The notes beneath the pieces are model-generated. The model saw only the letters and a program-made list of their open reading frames with translations, searched no databases and had not been told where the DNA came from. Position numbers and translations under genes: made by a program. From the NCBI RefSeq assembly GCF_004153685.1, contig NZ_SDQD01000001.1:186001-250000 (forward strand): DNA of 64,000 nucleotides, written 5' to 3'. This document shows positions 18,187 to 26,929 of this stretch, piece after piece (within the stretch, counting starts at the first letter, position 1; every line of letters starts with the position of its first letter). This DNA is from Pollutimonas harenae (GTDB lineage Bacteria; Pseudomonadota; Gammaproteobacteria; Burkholderiales; Burkholderiaceae_B).

Positions 18187-19652
18187 CGGCGCCATACTGT
18201 CACCGCCGTGAGCAGCAGCAATGCCGCGCAGCTTCCCATGACCACCACAAAACCTTGATCAAAGGCAGCCCTGGCCAAAGTCAGCAAATTGTCGGCCGCC
18301 TCGGCCGACAAGCCCTCGGCCACTCGCATGGCCTCATCCAGACTGTCGCGCACTAGGTTATCGGGAGGCAAACCCGCGGGCGGCTGCAAGACCGCATCGT
18401 ATACCACCGACAGGATGCTGCCCATCAAGGTGACGCCTATGGCTCCGCCCAACTCGTATGACACCTCTTCGATCGAAGCGGCCATGCCTGCCCGATCAGG
18501 TGGCGCTTTATTCATGATGGTGCTGGAGGCGGCAGTCATGGCGGCTCCGAGACCAGCGCCCAGCACAAACAGGACGACCATCTGCACAGGTACCGATGCG
18601 TTGTAAAGCGACATGCAACCCGCCATACCCAGGCCCGACAACAGTAGGCTGCCGGTAAGCATTTTTCGACTGCCGACGCGTGGCAGCCAGCGGCCGGCCA
18701 GCGGCCCGGATACAAACGAAGCCAGAGGTAGGGGAATGATGAAGATACCGGCCTCCAGGGGCGACATCTCCAGCACCAGTTGCAGTCGCTGGGTATAGAC
18801 CAGTTCCATACCCATCAGGGCAATCGCCGCCACTAAGGCCGAGAGTACGGCAACACCAAACCCTGGATGCAGAAAAATGGCGAAATCGAGCATGGGATCA
18901 ATACTGCGACGCTGACGGCGTACGAACCATGTCATGAAAAGACCGCCCACCAGACCAGCGATCAACACCGCCTGAAAAGAAGGCATGGGCTTGCCCAATT
19001 CCTTGATGGCATAAGCCAGCCCGATCAGGCCCACCATCACCAACACGGACCCCGTTAAATCCCATTTGCGGTCCGGGTTGCCCGGACGGCCGGGAATCAG
19101 CCAAGCTGCCAGCACAAGCGACAGCATCACCACGGGCACATTGATGAGGAATACGGAACCCCACCAGAAATGCTCCAGCAGCACACCGCCCAGCACAGGA
19201 CCAAAAGCCGCTCCACCCGACGCAACGGCCGCCCATATGCCTATGGCCATTGCACGCTCGCTCTCGTCTATAAAGACCAGACGCAAGATCGATAGGGTGG
19301 CTGGCATCATCATGGCCGCACCTACCGCCAGTAGCCCACGCGAGGCGATCAGAAACGCAGGTGTCGTAGAAAAAGCCGCGCACAAGGAAGCCAAGCCGAA
19401 CACGACCAATCCCGCTATAAACAGGCGCTTGTGCCCCAGGCGGTCTCCCAGTGTGCCCATACCCAGCAACAAACCGGCCACCACCAGCCCGTAGGCATTG
19501 ACGATCCAGAGTTTTTCCGAGGCCGTCGCCCGCAAATCGTGAGTAAGCGTGGGTAGCGCCGTATACAGCACCGTCATATCGATGACGATGAGAAACAGAG
19601 CGCTTGAAATAATGGCCAGAATCAGCCAGCGGCTCGCGTTTGCATCAGGCAT
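18153..19652 (-). CDS. DHA2-family multidrug MFS transporter (SmvA/QacA type)
   Basis: 499 aa, the length of 14-helix DHA2 drug:H+ antiporters. Helix 1 carries LIVIDMTVLYTALPTL, the DHA2 motif; motif A GTLGDRLGHKRLF lies between helices 2 and 3; motif C AVASGGAAFGPVLGGVLLEH is in helix 5. Closest in pattern to methyl-viologen/quaternary-ammonium exporters; substrates cannot be told from sequence. It stands alone on the - strand, with its promoter in the 109-bp gap to the next - strand gene. Confidence 0.88.
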   Translation of the reverse strand: MPDANASRWLILAIISSALFLIVIDMTVLYTALPTLTHDLRATASEKLWIVNAYGLVVAGLLLGMGTLGDRLGHKRLFIAGLVVFGLASLCAAFSTTPAFLIASRGLLAVGAAMMMPATLSILRLVFIDESERAMAIGIWAAVASGGAAFGPVLGGVLLEHFWWGSVFLINVPVVMLSLVLAAWLIPGRPGNPDRKWDLTGSVLVMVGLIGLAYAIKELGKPMPSFQAVLIAGLVGGLFMTWFVRRQRRSIDPMLDFAIFLHPGFGVAVLSALVAAIALMGMELVYTQRLQLVLEMSPLEAGIFIIPLPLASFVSGPLAGRWLPRVGSRKMLTGSLLLSGLGMAGCMSLYNASVPVQMVVLFVLGAGLGAAMTAASSTIMNKAPPDRAGMAASIEEVSYELGGAIGVTLMGSILSVVYDAVLQPPAGLPPDNLVRDSLDEAMRVAEGLSAEAADNLLTLARAAFDQGFVVVMGSCAALLLLTAVTVWRRYGRVENLSSA

Positions 19653-19761
19653 GAAAACTCTTGATGTGGAACAAAATGGAATCGTATCTTACTTTGTTCC
19701 ACCCCACTTTCTACTTGTGTGCTTGTGGGCGACCTGAGCTCTGGCAGCGCCAGAAGGCTAT

Positions 19762-20889
19762 TTAAACAATAGCGTCCAGGGCTTGCTCCAGACGTGCCAC
19801 GGTGCGCTCTACATTGTGCAGTTTATCGAGCCCGAACAAACCCAGACGGAAAGTCTTGAAGTCGCTGGGTTCGTCGCACTGCAATGGAACCCCCGCCGCA
19901 GCCTGCAGACCAGCGGCGGCGAACTTCTTGGTAGAGTGTATGCCGTCGTCGTCTGTATAGCTGACGACCACGCCTGGCGCAGCATAGCCATCGGCCGCCA
20001 CGCTTTTAAAGCCTTTTCTGTGCAGTAATGCACGCACCGCGTCGCCCAGCTCTTGTTGCTCGGCCTTTACCTTATCGAAGCCATAGGCCTCGGTTTCGAG
20101 CATGACATTACGCAGTATGGTCAGGGAATCGGTGGGCAAAGTAGCATGGTAGGCATGGCCACCGTTTTCGTAGGCCTCCATAATTTGCAGCCATTTGCGT
20201 AAATCGCAGGCAAAGCTTGAACTGACTGTGTCTTCGATGCGTTGTCGGGCCAGCTCGCTCAGCATGACCAGCCCGCAGCAAGCAGAGCCTGTCCAGCCTT
20301 TCTGCGGTGCACTGATCAATACATCGACACCGGTCGCCTGCATATCGATCCAGATGGTGCCGGACGCAATGCAGTCCAGGACGAACATCCCGCCTTCGGC
20401 GTGTACGGCATCGGCAACCCGTCGCAGGTAGTCATCCGGCAAGATAATACCGGAAGCGGTTTCAACATGCGGCGCAAAAACCAGATCGGGCTTATGCTGC
20501 CTGATGGCGGCTACCACCTCTTCTATGGGTGCAGGCGCGAAAGGCGCCTGTCGTCCTTCACTGGCGGGACGCGCCTTGAGCACGATGGTCTCTGAAGGGA
20601 TGCTACCCATATCGAATATCTGGCTCCAGCGATAGCTAAACCAGCCATTGCGTATGACCAGGCAGCGCTTGTTGCCTGCAAACTGCCGTGCAACAGCCTC
20701 CATGCCGAAAGTGCCGCTGCCAGGCACCACGATCGCCGACGACGCCCTATAGACGTGCTTCAACACTCTTGAAATATCTTTCATCACGCCTTGAAAGGCA
20801 TTTGACATATGATTGACGGCGCGATCGGTGTATACCACCGAATATTCCAGCAAACCGTCGGGATCGACATCAGGCAAGAGGCTGGGCAT
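19762..20889 (-). CDS. Class V aminotransferase (serine-pyruvate/alanine-glyoxylate type)
   Basis: 375 aa PLP enzyme. The ATG at 20889 sits just after GGAGAC; the TTG at 20901 would add four residues. The PLP-binding lysine is in LISAPQKGWTGSACCGL near residue 205, the preceding aspartate in FVLDCIASGTIWID. PGSGTFGMEAVARQF near residue 58 is the usual phosphate-contact region. It likely transfers amino groups between an amino acid and a small oxo acid such as glyoxylate or pyruvate; the exact pair is unknown. It is monocistronic by position. Confidence 0.88.
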   Translation of the reverse strand: MPSLLPDVDPDGLLEYSVVYTDRAVNHMSNAFQGVMKDISRVLKHVYRASSAIVVPGSGTFGMEAVARQFAGNKRCLVIRNGWFSYRWSQIFDMGSIPSETIVLKARPASEGRQAPFAPAPIEEVVAAIRQHKPDLVFAPHVETASGIILPDDYLRRVADAVHAEGGMFVLDCIASGTIWIDMQATGVDVLISAPQKGWTGSACCGLVMLSELARQRIEDTVSSSFACDLRKWLQIMEAYENGGHAYHATLPTDSLTILRNVMLETEAYGFDKVKAEQQELGDAVRALLHRKGFKSVAADGYAAPGVVVSYTDDDGIHSTKKFAAAGLQAAAGVPLQCDEPSDFKTFRLGLFGLDKLHNVERTVARLEQALDAIV

Positions 20890-21009
20890 GGTTGTCTCCA
20901 AGAAATGTAATTAAGCATGGCTGGGTACTGCTGCATAAACAAGCTTGAGCTGTGCCACGATGTTTTTGGCCGATTGTAGACCATAGTGGCATACAGATAC
21001 GGCCCAGCC

Positions 21010-21789
21010 TCAAGTCACTTGGCTGTCAATCCAGTCTATGCCTGCTTCGCCATGCTCGTGCAGCCAGTCATTGGCTTTCTTGAAATGCCCGCAGCCCATG
21101 AACGGGCGAGGCGGCCGTAAGGCCGACAGCGGCGAAGGGTGATTGGACTTCAGCACCAGCACCGGACCGGCGGGCGGGTGCGCCTGCAGCAGCGCTTCTT
21201 TTGACTGGGCGTGCGCCCCCCAAAGCAAGAACACCTTGGGCCGGGTTTCGCGCAACACCCGTTCAATAATGGCATCGGTGATGATTTCCCAGCCACGTTT
21301 GGCATGCGACGCCGGCTTGTGCGCCTCGACGGTGAGCGACGTGTTCAGCAACAACACACCTTGCCTTGCCCAGCGCACCAGGCTATGGCGCTGCGGGACA
21401 AAAGTATCTGGGTACTCGTTGCCCAGCTCGGCAAACATGTTTCTTAAGCTGGGAGGCACCGGGCAAAAATCAGGCACGGAAAACGCCAGCCCCTGAGCCT
21501 GATTAGGCCCATGGTAGGGGTCTTGCCCCAGAATAATCACCTGCACCGCCTCGGGCGACGTTTCAAGCAAGGCTCGGAAAGGGCGTAGTGGGAAAATTTG
21601 CGCGCCTTCCTGCAAACGATCATCCAGAAAGCCATCCAGGTCGTGCAGGGTTTGTTGTTCACGCATACTTGCAAACGCGTCTTGCCAGGCAGCAGGCAAG
21701 CTCGCAGCCTGTGCCAGCAAGTCGCCCTGAAAGGCGTTCTGTGCCTGACCAGCGGATGGTGCCGCTGTCGTAGAAGGTTCGGTATCCAT
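21010..21789 (-). CDS. ung: Uracil-DNA glycosylase, family 1
   Basis: Removes uracil from DNA to start base-excision repair. The protein is 259 aa from the ATG at 21789 (a TTG at 21798 would add three residues). The catalytic water-activating motif GQDPYHG, the uracil-binding LLLNTSLTVE and the DNA-intercalation motif NHPSPLS are all present. The N-terminal ~25 residues are variable. It reads toward the aminotransferase gene but is separated by 120 bases. Confidence 0.96.
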   Translation of the reverse strand: MDTEPSTTAAPSAGQAQNAFQGDLLAQAASLPAAWQDAFASMREQQTLHDLDGFLDDRLQEGAQIFPLRPFRALLETSPEAVQVIILGQDPYHGPNQAQGLAFSVPDFCPVPPSLRNMFAELGNEYPDTFVPQRHSLVRWARQGVLLLNTSLTVEAHKPASHAKRGWEIITDAIIERVLRETRPKVFLLWGAHAQSKEALLQAHPPAGPVLVLKSNHPSPLSALRPPRPFMGCGHFKKANDWLHEHGEAGIDWIDSQVT

Positions 21790-21969
21790 AGCAAGCAAAT
21801 GCTAGCACAGCCTTCTTGAATCGAATCTGGAGCACGTCTAACAGCAAGCAGGCGCCACAGCGCGCAATCGTGCTCGAGGCAGCCTTCAGGGGTAACAGTT
21901 CCTGAACACGCCAAACAAGCCAAGCTGATTGGGTTATTCTGTTGGAATCACTTTAGAAGGAGTATTTAC

Positions 21970-22251
21970 ATGACCCAAGCTTCAGCCCGCCACATTCTTG
22001 TATCCACCGAAGAAAAATGCAATGAGCTAAAAACTGCCATCGAAGGCGGCGCCGACTTTGCTGAAGTTGCCCGCGAAAATTCCAGTTGCCCTTCCAGTCG
22101 CGACGGCGGCAACCTGGGTACTTTTGGCCGTGGCCAGATGGTCAAGGAATTCGACGAAGTCGTATTCAGCGCACCTGTAAATGTGGTGCAGGGACCAGTA
22201 AAAACCCAGTTTGGCTACCACTTGGTAGAAGTCACCAGCAGGCAAGATTAA
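21970..22251 (+). CDS. ppiC: Parvulin-type peptidyl-prolyl isomerase
   Basis: 93-aa single-domain parvulin without a signal peptide, hence cytoplasmic like E. coli PpiC (Par10). Family features are ARHILVSTEEKCNELK at the N-terminus, FAEVARENSSCPSSRDGGNLGTFGRGQMV in the middle and VKTQFGYHLVEVTSR at the end. A good AGAAGGAG site precedes the ATG by 8 bases. It stands alone and converges on argP, with a GC-rich hairpin between. Confidence 0.94.
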   Translation: MTQASARHILVSTEEKCNELKTAIEGGADFAEVARENSSCPSSRDGGNLGTFGRGQMVKEFDEVVFSAPVNVVQGPVKTQFGYHLVEVTSRQD

Positions 22252-22260
22252 ATTCCATTA

Positions 22261-22289
22261 GCGCCGAGGCCGTAAACGGCCACCGGCGC
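22261..22289. terminator. Composite GC-rich hairpin between convergent ppiC and argP
   Basis: An inner stem GGCCG-TAAA-CGGCC (22268-22281) is enclosed by an outer stem GCGCCG/CGGCGC (22261-22266 and 22284-22289) with a 1x2 internal loop. It lies between two converging stop codons. There is no T-tract on either strand, so it would be a factor-assisted or 3'-end-stabilising element rather than a canonical intrinsic terminator. Confidence 0.5.
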
Positions 22290-22297
22290 CCCCTCTC

Positions 22298-23194
22298 CTA
22301 CCGCTTTCTGATCAAAACCTTGGCCGCCGCCAGCACCGATTCGGTCAGCGCATCCATGGCCAACGAATTGACTCGCCAATGTTGCCAGTACAGCGGTACG
22401 TCCTCCCAGGCCCGGGCACGCAAGGGGACCAGCAGGCCGTCATCCAGGTGCTGCTGAATCAGTGGTAGCGGATTCATGGTCCAACCCAAACCGGCAAGGG
22501 TTGCCTGTACAAATGCACGCGAAGAAGGCAGCCACCACACAGCTGGGCGCCACGGTGCATCCCGCATGATTTTTTGCGCAAAACGGGCCTGCAGGGCATC
22601 TTTACGATTAAATACCAGGACCGGCGCTGCCGCCAGCGAAGACGAGTTCAGACCAGTGGCAAAGTAGCGGGCGTGAAACGCTGGCGAGCATGTGGCCACG
22701 TAACGCATGCTGCCTAGAGCATAGTGCCGGCACCCCTGAACCGGATCTGCCAGGGTGGTGACCGCCCCCAGCACGGCGCCTTGACGCAGCAGTCCGGCCG
22801 TATGATCCTGGTCTTCAGACTGCATATCGAGTGTTGTGCGGGTCCGACTTGCGAATAATTCAGCTGCCTGCATGAACCAGGTTTCCAGACTGTCATGGTT
22901 GACTGCCACCGCAAGGCTGGCTTGCGGCATGTGCTCATCAATGCCCAGACGATTGATAGCGTCGTGTTCGAGCAAAGCAGTTTGCTCGGCCAATTGCACC
23001 AGCACTTGCCCATCAGGCGTGGCAGACGCAGGTATGGTGCGCTGAACCAAAAGCCTGCCCATACGTTCTTCGAGCGACTTGATGCGCTGCGACACTGCCG
23101 AAGGGGTCACATGCAGGGCTTCGGCAGCCCGTTCAAAACTACCTTCCCGAACAACGGCCGCCAGAGCGCGCAAATTTCCATGGTCGATTTTCAT
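22298..23194 (-). CDS. argP: LysR-family regulator ArgP/LysG
   Basis: 298 aa, the ArgP (IciA) length. The N-terminal HTH reads LAAVVREGSFERAAEALHVTPSAVSQRIKSLEE, typical of ArgP. It is divergent from the lysE/argO-type exporter gene, the arrangement in which ArgP or LysG activates export of arginine or lysine when these accumulate. The 124-bp AT-rich gap (23195-23318) is the expected control region. Confidence 0.92.
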   Translation of the reverse strand: MKIDHGNLRALAAVVREGSFERAAEALHVTPSAVSQRIKSLEERMGRLLVQRTIPASATPDGQVLVQLAEQTALLEHDAINRLGIDEHMPQASLAVAVNHDSLETWFMQAAELFASRTRTTLDMQSEDQDHTAGLLRQGAVLGAVTTLADPVQGCRHYALGSMRYVATCSPAFHARYFATGLNSSSLAAAPVLVFNRKDALQARFAQKIMRDAPWRPAVWWLPSSRAFVQATLAGLGWTMNPLPLIQQHLDDGLLVPLRARAWEDVPLYWQHWRVNSLAMDALTESVLAAAKVLIRKR

Positions 23195-23318
23195 AATTAG
23201 AATATCTTAACTGTATTTAATAAGTTTAGATTTATTTTATTACCAAGTCAGGCCAGAATATAGACCTGACAGCCTCTTGGTTCAAGCGGCTTCACGCAAC
23301 GACTGCTGGATTCTGATT

Positions 23319-23951
23319 ATGCTCGCGCTTGTTACTTCCTCTTCTTTTCTTTCCGCCTGGGCCAGTGGCGCAGCCACAGGCCTGGGGCTGTTTGCCGTAG
23401 TCGGCGCACAAAGCGCTTTTATCCTGCGACAAGGGCTGATGCGCCTGCACCTGCCAGCCATTTTGCTGACCTGTGGCCTGATCGACATGGTCTTCATCTT
23501 TGCCAGCATCTGGGGGCTGCAGGCCTTGATCGAACAGTTTCCCTTGCTGACCCACCTCATTCTATGGTTCGGTGTTGTCTTTCTGCTCTGGTATGCCCTT
23601 CAATCCGCAAGACGCGCACTAGGCAAAGACCAGCAGTTGAGCATTGCCCGGCAAGCAGTACCTACCCGGCGCGCCGCATTGCTGGCTGCAATTGGCTTCA
23701 GCTTACTGAACCCTCACTTCTGGCTGGACATGGTGATCGTAGGCTCGCTTGCCCACAGCTTTTCCGATGCACGCTATGGTTTCGCGGCCGGCGCATTCAC
23801 CGCCAGCATTATTTGGCTGCTGATGCTGGGTATAGGCGCCCGCCTGCTTGCACCGCTGTTCAGCAACCCACGTGCCTGGCGAATACTGGACGGCATGATT
23901 GCCCTCATTATGGCGGGACTCGCCGTTGGCCTTATCGTCAAAGGCGTTTAG
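23319..23951 (+). CDS. argO: LysE/ArgO-family basic amino-acid exporter
   Basis: 210 aa with about six membrane helices. The ATG at 23319 gives the family length (E. coli ArgO 211 aa); the TTG at 23277 would add 14 residues in front of helix 1. Conserved features are GLGLFAVVGAQSAFILRQGL in the first helices and GFSLLNPHFWLDMVIVGSLA with the NP(H/Y)xxLD signature of LysE carriers. It exports L-arginine and/or L-lysine and is very likely activated by the divergent ArgP. Confidence 0.92.
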   Translation: MLALVTSSSFLSAWASGAATGLGLFAVVGAQSAFILRQGLMRLHLPAILLTCGLIDMVFIFASIWGLQALIEQFPLLTHLILWFGVVFLLWYALQSARRALGKDQQLSIARQAVPTRRAALLAAIGFSLLNPHFWLDMVIVGSLAHSFSDARYGFAAGAFTASIIWLLMLGIGARLLAPLFSNPRAWRILDGMIALIMAGLAVGLIVKGV

Positions 23952-23986
23952 CGGCGCCCCAATCGTCAGGCGTGGGCATCCACACG

Positions 23987-24730
23987 CTAACGGGTGGCCA
24001 GTACATAGAGCCCCTGAGTCAGATAGACAGCGCCTATGCTCACCACTATCCACTGTGTCCAGCGCCGGAACTGATGGTCCGTCAGCTTTTCAAGCACGAA
24101 CTTGCTGAGCGTCGTACCCGCTATGGCCATCACGACAGCGATCACCATGGCGATTTCGTCTGCTCCGCTATCCCCACCCATGGCGTGCGTAAAGTAGATA
24201 AGCTTGGCCAAATGGGATAGGGTCTGGCACGCAGCCTTGGTAGCCACCACAGAACGCCTATCCATGTGACTGCGAACAAAGAAGACATCAAGCAAGGGCC
24301 CCGACACGCCTGCAATGAACTGCATGCAGGTATTCACAAAACCGCACGCTTCCGCACCCAAACGGCTGCTGGCCTGCGGCACAAAGCGCGCCGGCACCAG
24401 CACAGCCAGGAAGGGGATGATGCCCAGGCTTATCAGCACTACTGCCCGATCGGGAACAAAGCCAATGAATGTGAACAATAGGCCAGCCGCAAGCAGTCCC
24501 ACGATATAGCGACCGAATATCCGGAAATCGATATTTCGTCGCCATAGTACGGCGCGCCAGCCATTGGATGTCATTTGTGCAGTACCATGCAGCACCATGG
24601 CGGCGGAAACCGGTAGCACTGCGATGAGAATGCCCATGAGGACCATTCCGCCCGCCATGCCGAACACCCCCGACAGGAAGGAAGTACCCAGCACCGATAA
24701 CGCCAATACAGCGAAAAAACCTATTTGCAC
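23987..24730 (-). CDS. TauE/SafE-family membrane exporter
   Basis: 247 aa with about eight hydrophobic segments and the family opening LSGVFGMAGGMVLMGILIAVLPVSAAMVLHGTAQM. The second half contains a related repeat (FVNTCMQFIAGVSGPLLDVFFV). These proteins are linked to export of sulfite, sulfoacetate or other small anions; the substrate here is unknown. The start appears to be a GTG at 24730 behind AAAAGG; no better start is visible upstream. It reads in the same direction as nadE, 45 bases downstream of it. Confidence 0.82.
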   Translation of the reverse strand: MQIGFFAVLALSVLGTSFLSGVFGMAGGMVLMGILIAVLPVSAAMVLHGTAQMTSNGWRAVLWRRNIDFRIFGRYIVGLLAAGLLFTFIGFVPDRAVVLISLGIIPFLAVLVPARFVPQASSRLGAEACGFVNTCMQFIAGVSGPLLDVFFVRSHMDRRSVVATKAACQTLSHLAKLIYFTHAMGGDSGADEIAMVIAVVMAIAGTTLSKFVLEKLTDHQFRRWTQWIVVSIGAVYLTQGLYVLATR

Positions 24731-24775
24731 CTTTTATATCTGCCTGAACAGTAATGAGCCTGCGGCGCGAATATG

Positions 24776-25609
24776 CTACAGCGGAAATTTGGGTAAGGAC
24801 CGCTTGTGCTCCGACCCGCGATAAATACGCAAAATGGTTTCATACGCATGAGCAGAGACTTTCTTGCCTTCAAGAAAATCGTCGATTTCGTCGTACGTCA
24901 CACCAAATGCTTCTTCGTCTGGTTTTAGTGGCGCAAGCGCCTCGAGGTCGGCCGTAGGTACCTTCATGACGAGTGAATCGGGTGCCCCCATGACTTGTGC
25001 CAACGCCCTGACCCGGCGCTTGTTCAGGCCGGTCAGAGGCGTTACGTCAGCGGCGCCATCACCAAACTTGGTAAAGAAACCCATCAGGGCCTCGGCGGCA
25101 TGATCGGTGCCCACGACCAGCCCACCATGCGCGCCCGCGACAGCATACTGAGCAATCATGCGCTGTCGTGCCTTGATATTGCCATGCAGGAAATCCTGAT
25201 GAGCCGCATCACGAAAAGCCGTGCCACTGGCCAGTAACGACTCCAGCATGGCATCAGCCGCCGGTTTGATATTGACCGTAACCAGGCGGTCGGGCTGGAT
25301 AACGTCAAGTGAGGCCTGCGCATCCTGCTCGTCGCGCTGCTCGCCATAAGGCAGGCGCATGGCTAAAAATGTAGCGGTCTTTCCCTGCTTGCGGACTCGT
25401 TCAACGGCACGCTGCGCAAGACAGCCCCCTACCAAGGAATCAACACCTCCGCTAATACCCAGAACCAGGGCGCCGGCGCCAGTGGAAACCAAATAGTCTG
25501 CCAAAAATACTACACGACGCTCTATCTCGCGCTCAGCATCAAATACGCTATCGACGCGGAGTTCGGCAATGATGTTATTTTGGACATTGGTTGACTCGGA
25601 TTCAGACAC
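24776..25609 (-). CDS. nadE: NH3-dependent NAD+ synthetase
   Basis: Final step of NAD synthesis: amidation of nicotinic acid adenine dinucleotide using ammonia. At 277 aa it matches the short E. coli-type enzyme (275 aa) that lacks a glutaminase domain. The ATP-pyrophosphatase loop VLGISGGVDSLVGG is near residue 50, and GTDHAAEALMGFFTKFGDGAADVTPL is the NaAD/ammonium site. The start is a GTG at 25609 after GGAAAGATC. The first 25 residues are polar and variable. Confidence 0.95.
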   Translation of the reverse strand: MSESESTNVQNNIIAELRVDSVFDAEREIERRVVFLADYLVSTGAGALVLGISGGVDSLVGGCLAQRAVERVRKQGKTATFLAMRLPYGEQRDEQDAQASLDVIQPDRLVTVNIKPAADAMLESLLASGTAFRDAAHQDFLHGNIKARQRMIAQYAVAGAHGGLVVGTDHAAEALMGFFTKFGDGAADVTPLTGLNKRRVRALAQVMGAPDSLVMKVPTADLEALAPLKPDEEAFGVTYDEIDDFLEGKKVSAHAYETILRIYRGSEHKRSLPKFPL

Positions 25610-25708
25610 GATCTTTCCTTTCAGGTTGGTGTCACACGCAGGGTAATGACTCCCGCATGGCTGGTAGGGCTATGATACGACACAGAACAATACAGGTTTT
25701 TTTGCCAC

Positions 25709-26917
25709 ATGAGCGCCACACCATCTACTTCCGTCGTACTCGCAGCCACACTTTCCGTGCAAGCCTTGGTTGCCATGGCGCTGATCACCCTGCCGGTTGT
25801 GGCACCTGTGGTCGCCGAATCACTGGGTATATCCGCCGCCTATGTAGGCCTCTATATAGCCATGGCCTATGCTGGAGCCATGACCGCAAGCCTGTTCGCC
25901 GGGGGGGCGGTACGACGCTTTGGCGCCATACGGGCCAGCCAGGCTGGCCTGGCCCTGTGTGCCCTGGGCGTTTCAATTTGCGCCATAGCCTCGCCCATTG
26001 CTTCGGCGATCGGCGCTGTACTGATCGGGCTGGGCTACGGCCCCATTACGCCAGCCAGCTCTCACCTGCTTGCCAAAAGCACGCCAGCGCATCGCATGTC
26101 TTTCGTGTTCTCCATCAAGCAAACGGGCGTCCCCCTCGGAGGCGTGCTGGCTGGCGTGATGGTTCCCGGCCTGGCCGGCATCATCGGCTGGCAAAGCGCC
26201 TTCCTGGTTGTTGCATTGATCAGCTTGTTATGCGCAGTTGCCATTCAACCTTTGTGTGCCTCGCTTGATGCCGACAAAAATCCAGACCACCGCCTATCTT
26301 TCGGTAATGGTCTGGCCGGACCGCTGCGGTTGGTTTTCAGTCACCGCAGCCTGGCGGTGCTGGCTGGCGTCTCTTTTCTGTTTTCCATTACCCAGGTGTC
26401 ACTGACCACGTATATGGTTACGTACCTGCACGAAGACCTGAGCATGAGCTTGATCGTAGCCGGTTTCATTCTGGCTGTTGCGCAAATGGCGGGCGTCATT
26501 GGCCGCCTGCTGTGGGGCTATATGTCGGACCGGTTTCTGGGCCCCATCAAGATGCTGGCCTGCCTGGCGCTCCTGATAGGCGTGTGCGCCCTGATCACAC
26601 CCTTGCTGAAACACATGGGGACGTACTGGCTCATCCTGATCGTACTATCGATTTTTGGAAGCTGCGCCATCGGATGGAATGGTGTTTATCTGGCTGAAGT
26701 CGCACGCCAGGCTCCTGCAGGCCAGGCCAGCATCGCAACCGGCGGAACCTTATCCATGACCTTTTTGGGTGTGGTGGTGGGCCCCCCACTGTTTGGCCTG
26801 ATCGCCAGCATAACGGGCAGCTACGGCGCAGCCTTTGCTGCGCTGACGCTGCCCGTTGTAGTGTGCCTGTGGCTGCTGTGGCGCTATCGGGCGGCCTTTG
26901 CAAGAACCGCCCCTTAG
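25709..26917 (+). CDS. MFS transporter (CynX/NNP-like)
   Basis: 402 aa with about 12 hydrophobic segments. The region between helices 2 and 3 has GGAVRRFGAIRASQAG, a weak form of MFS motif A, and the second half has LLWGYMSDRFLGPIKM, a clearer copy. The pattern is of the cyanate/2-nitroimidazole (CynX) type or related anion carriers; the substrate is unknown. It stands alone, divergent from nadE and convergent with ilvD (12-bp gap). Confidence 0.82.
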   Translation: MSATPSTSVVLAATLSVQALVAMALITLPVVAPVVAESLGISAAYVGLYIAMAYAGAMTASLFAGGAVRRFGAIRASQAGLALCALGVSICAIASPIASAIGAVLIGLGYGPITPASSHLLAKSTPAHRMSFVFSIKQTGVPLGGVLAGVMVPGLAGIIGWQSAFLVVALISLLCAVAIQPLCASLDADKNPDHRLSFGNGLAGPLRLVFSHRSLAVLAGVSFLFSITQVSLTTYMVTYLHEDLSMSLIVAGFILAVAQMAGVIGRLLWGYMSDRFLGPIKMLACLALLIGVCALITPLLKHMGTYWLILIVLSIFGSCAIGWNGVYLAEVARQAPAGQASIATGGTLSMTFLGVVVGPPLFGLIASITGSYGAAFAALTLPVVVCLWLLWRYRAAFARTAP

Positions 26918-26929
26918 CCACTACTGATT

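Noticed and set aside
19741-19757. Short TCTGGC-AGC-GCCAGA hairpin after the class V aminotransferase as terminator
   Set aside because: A three-base loop, and no T-tract on either strand; too weak to list.
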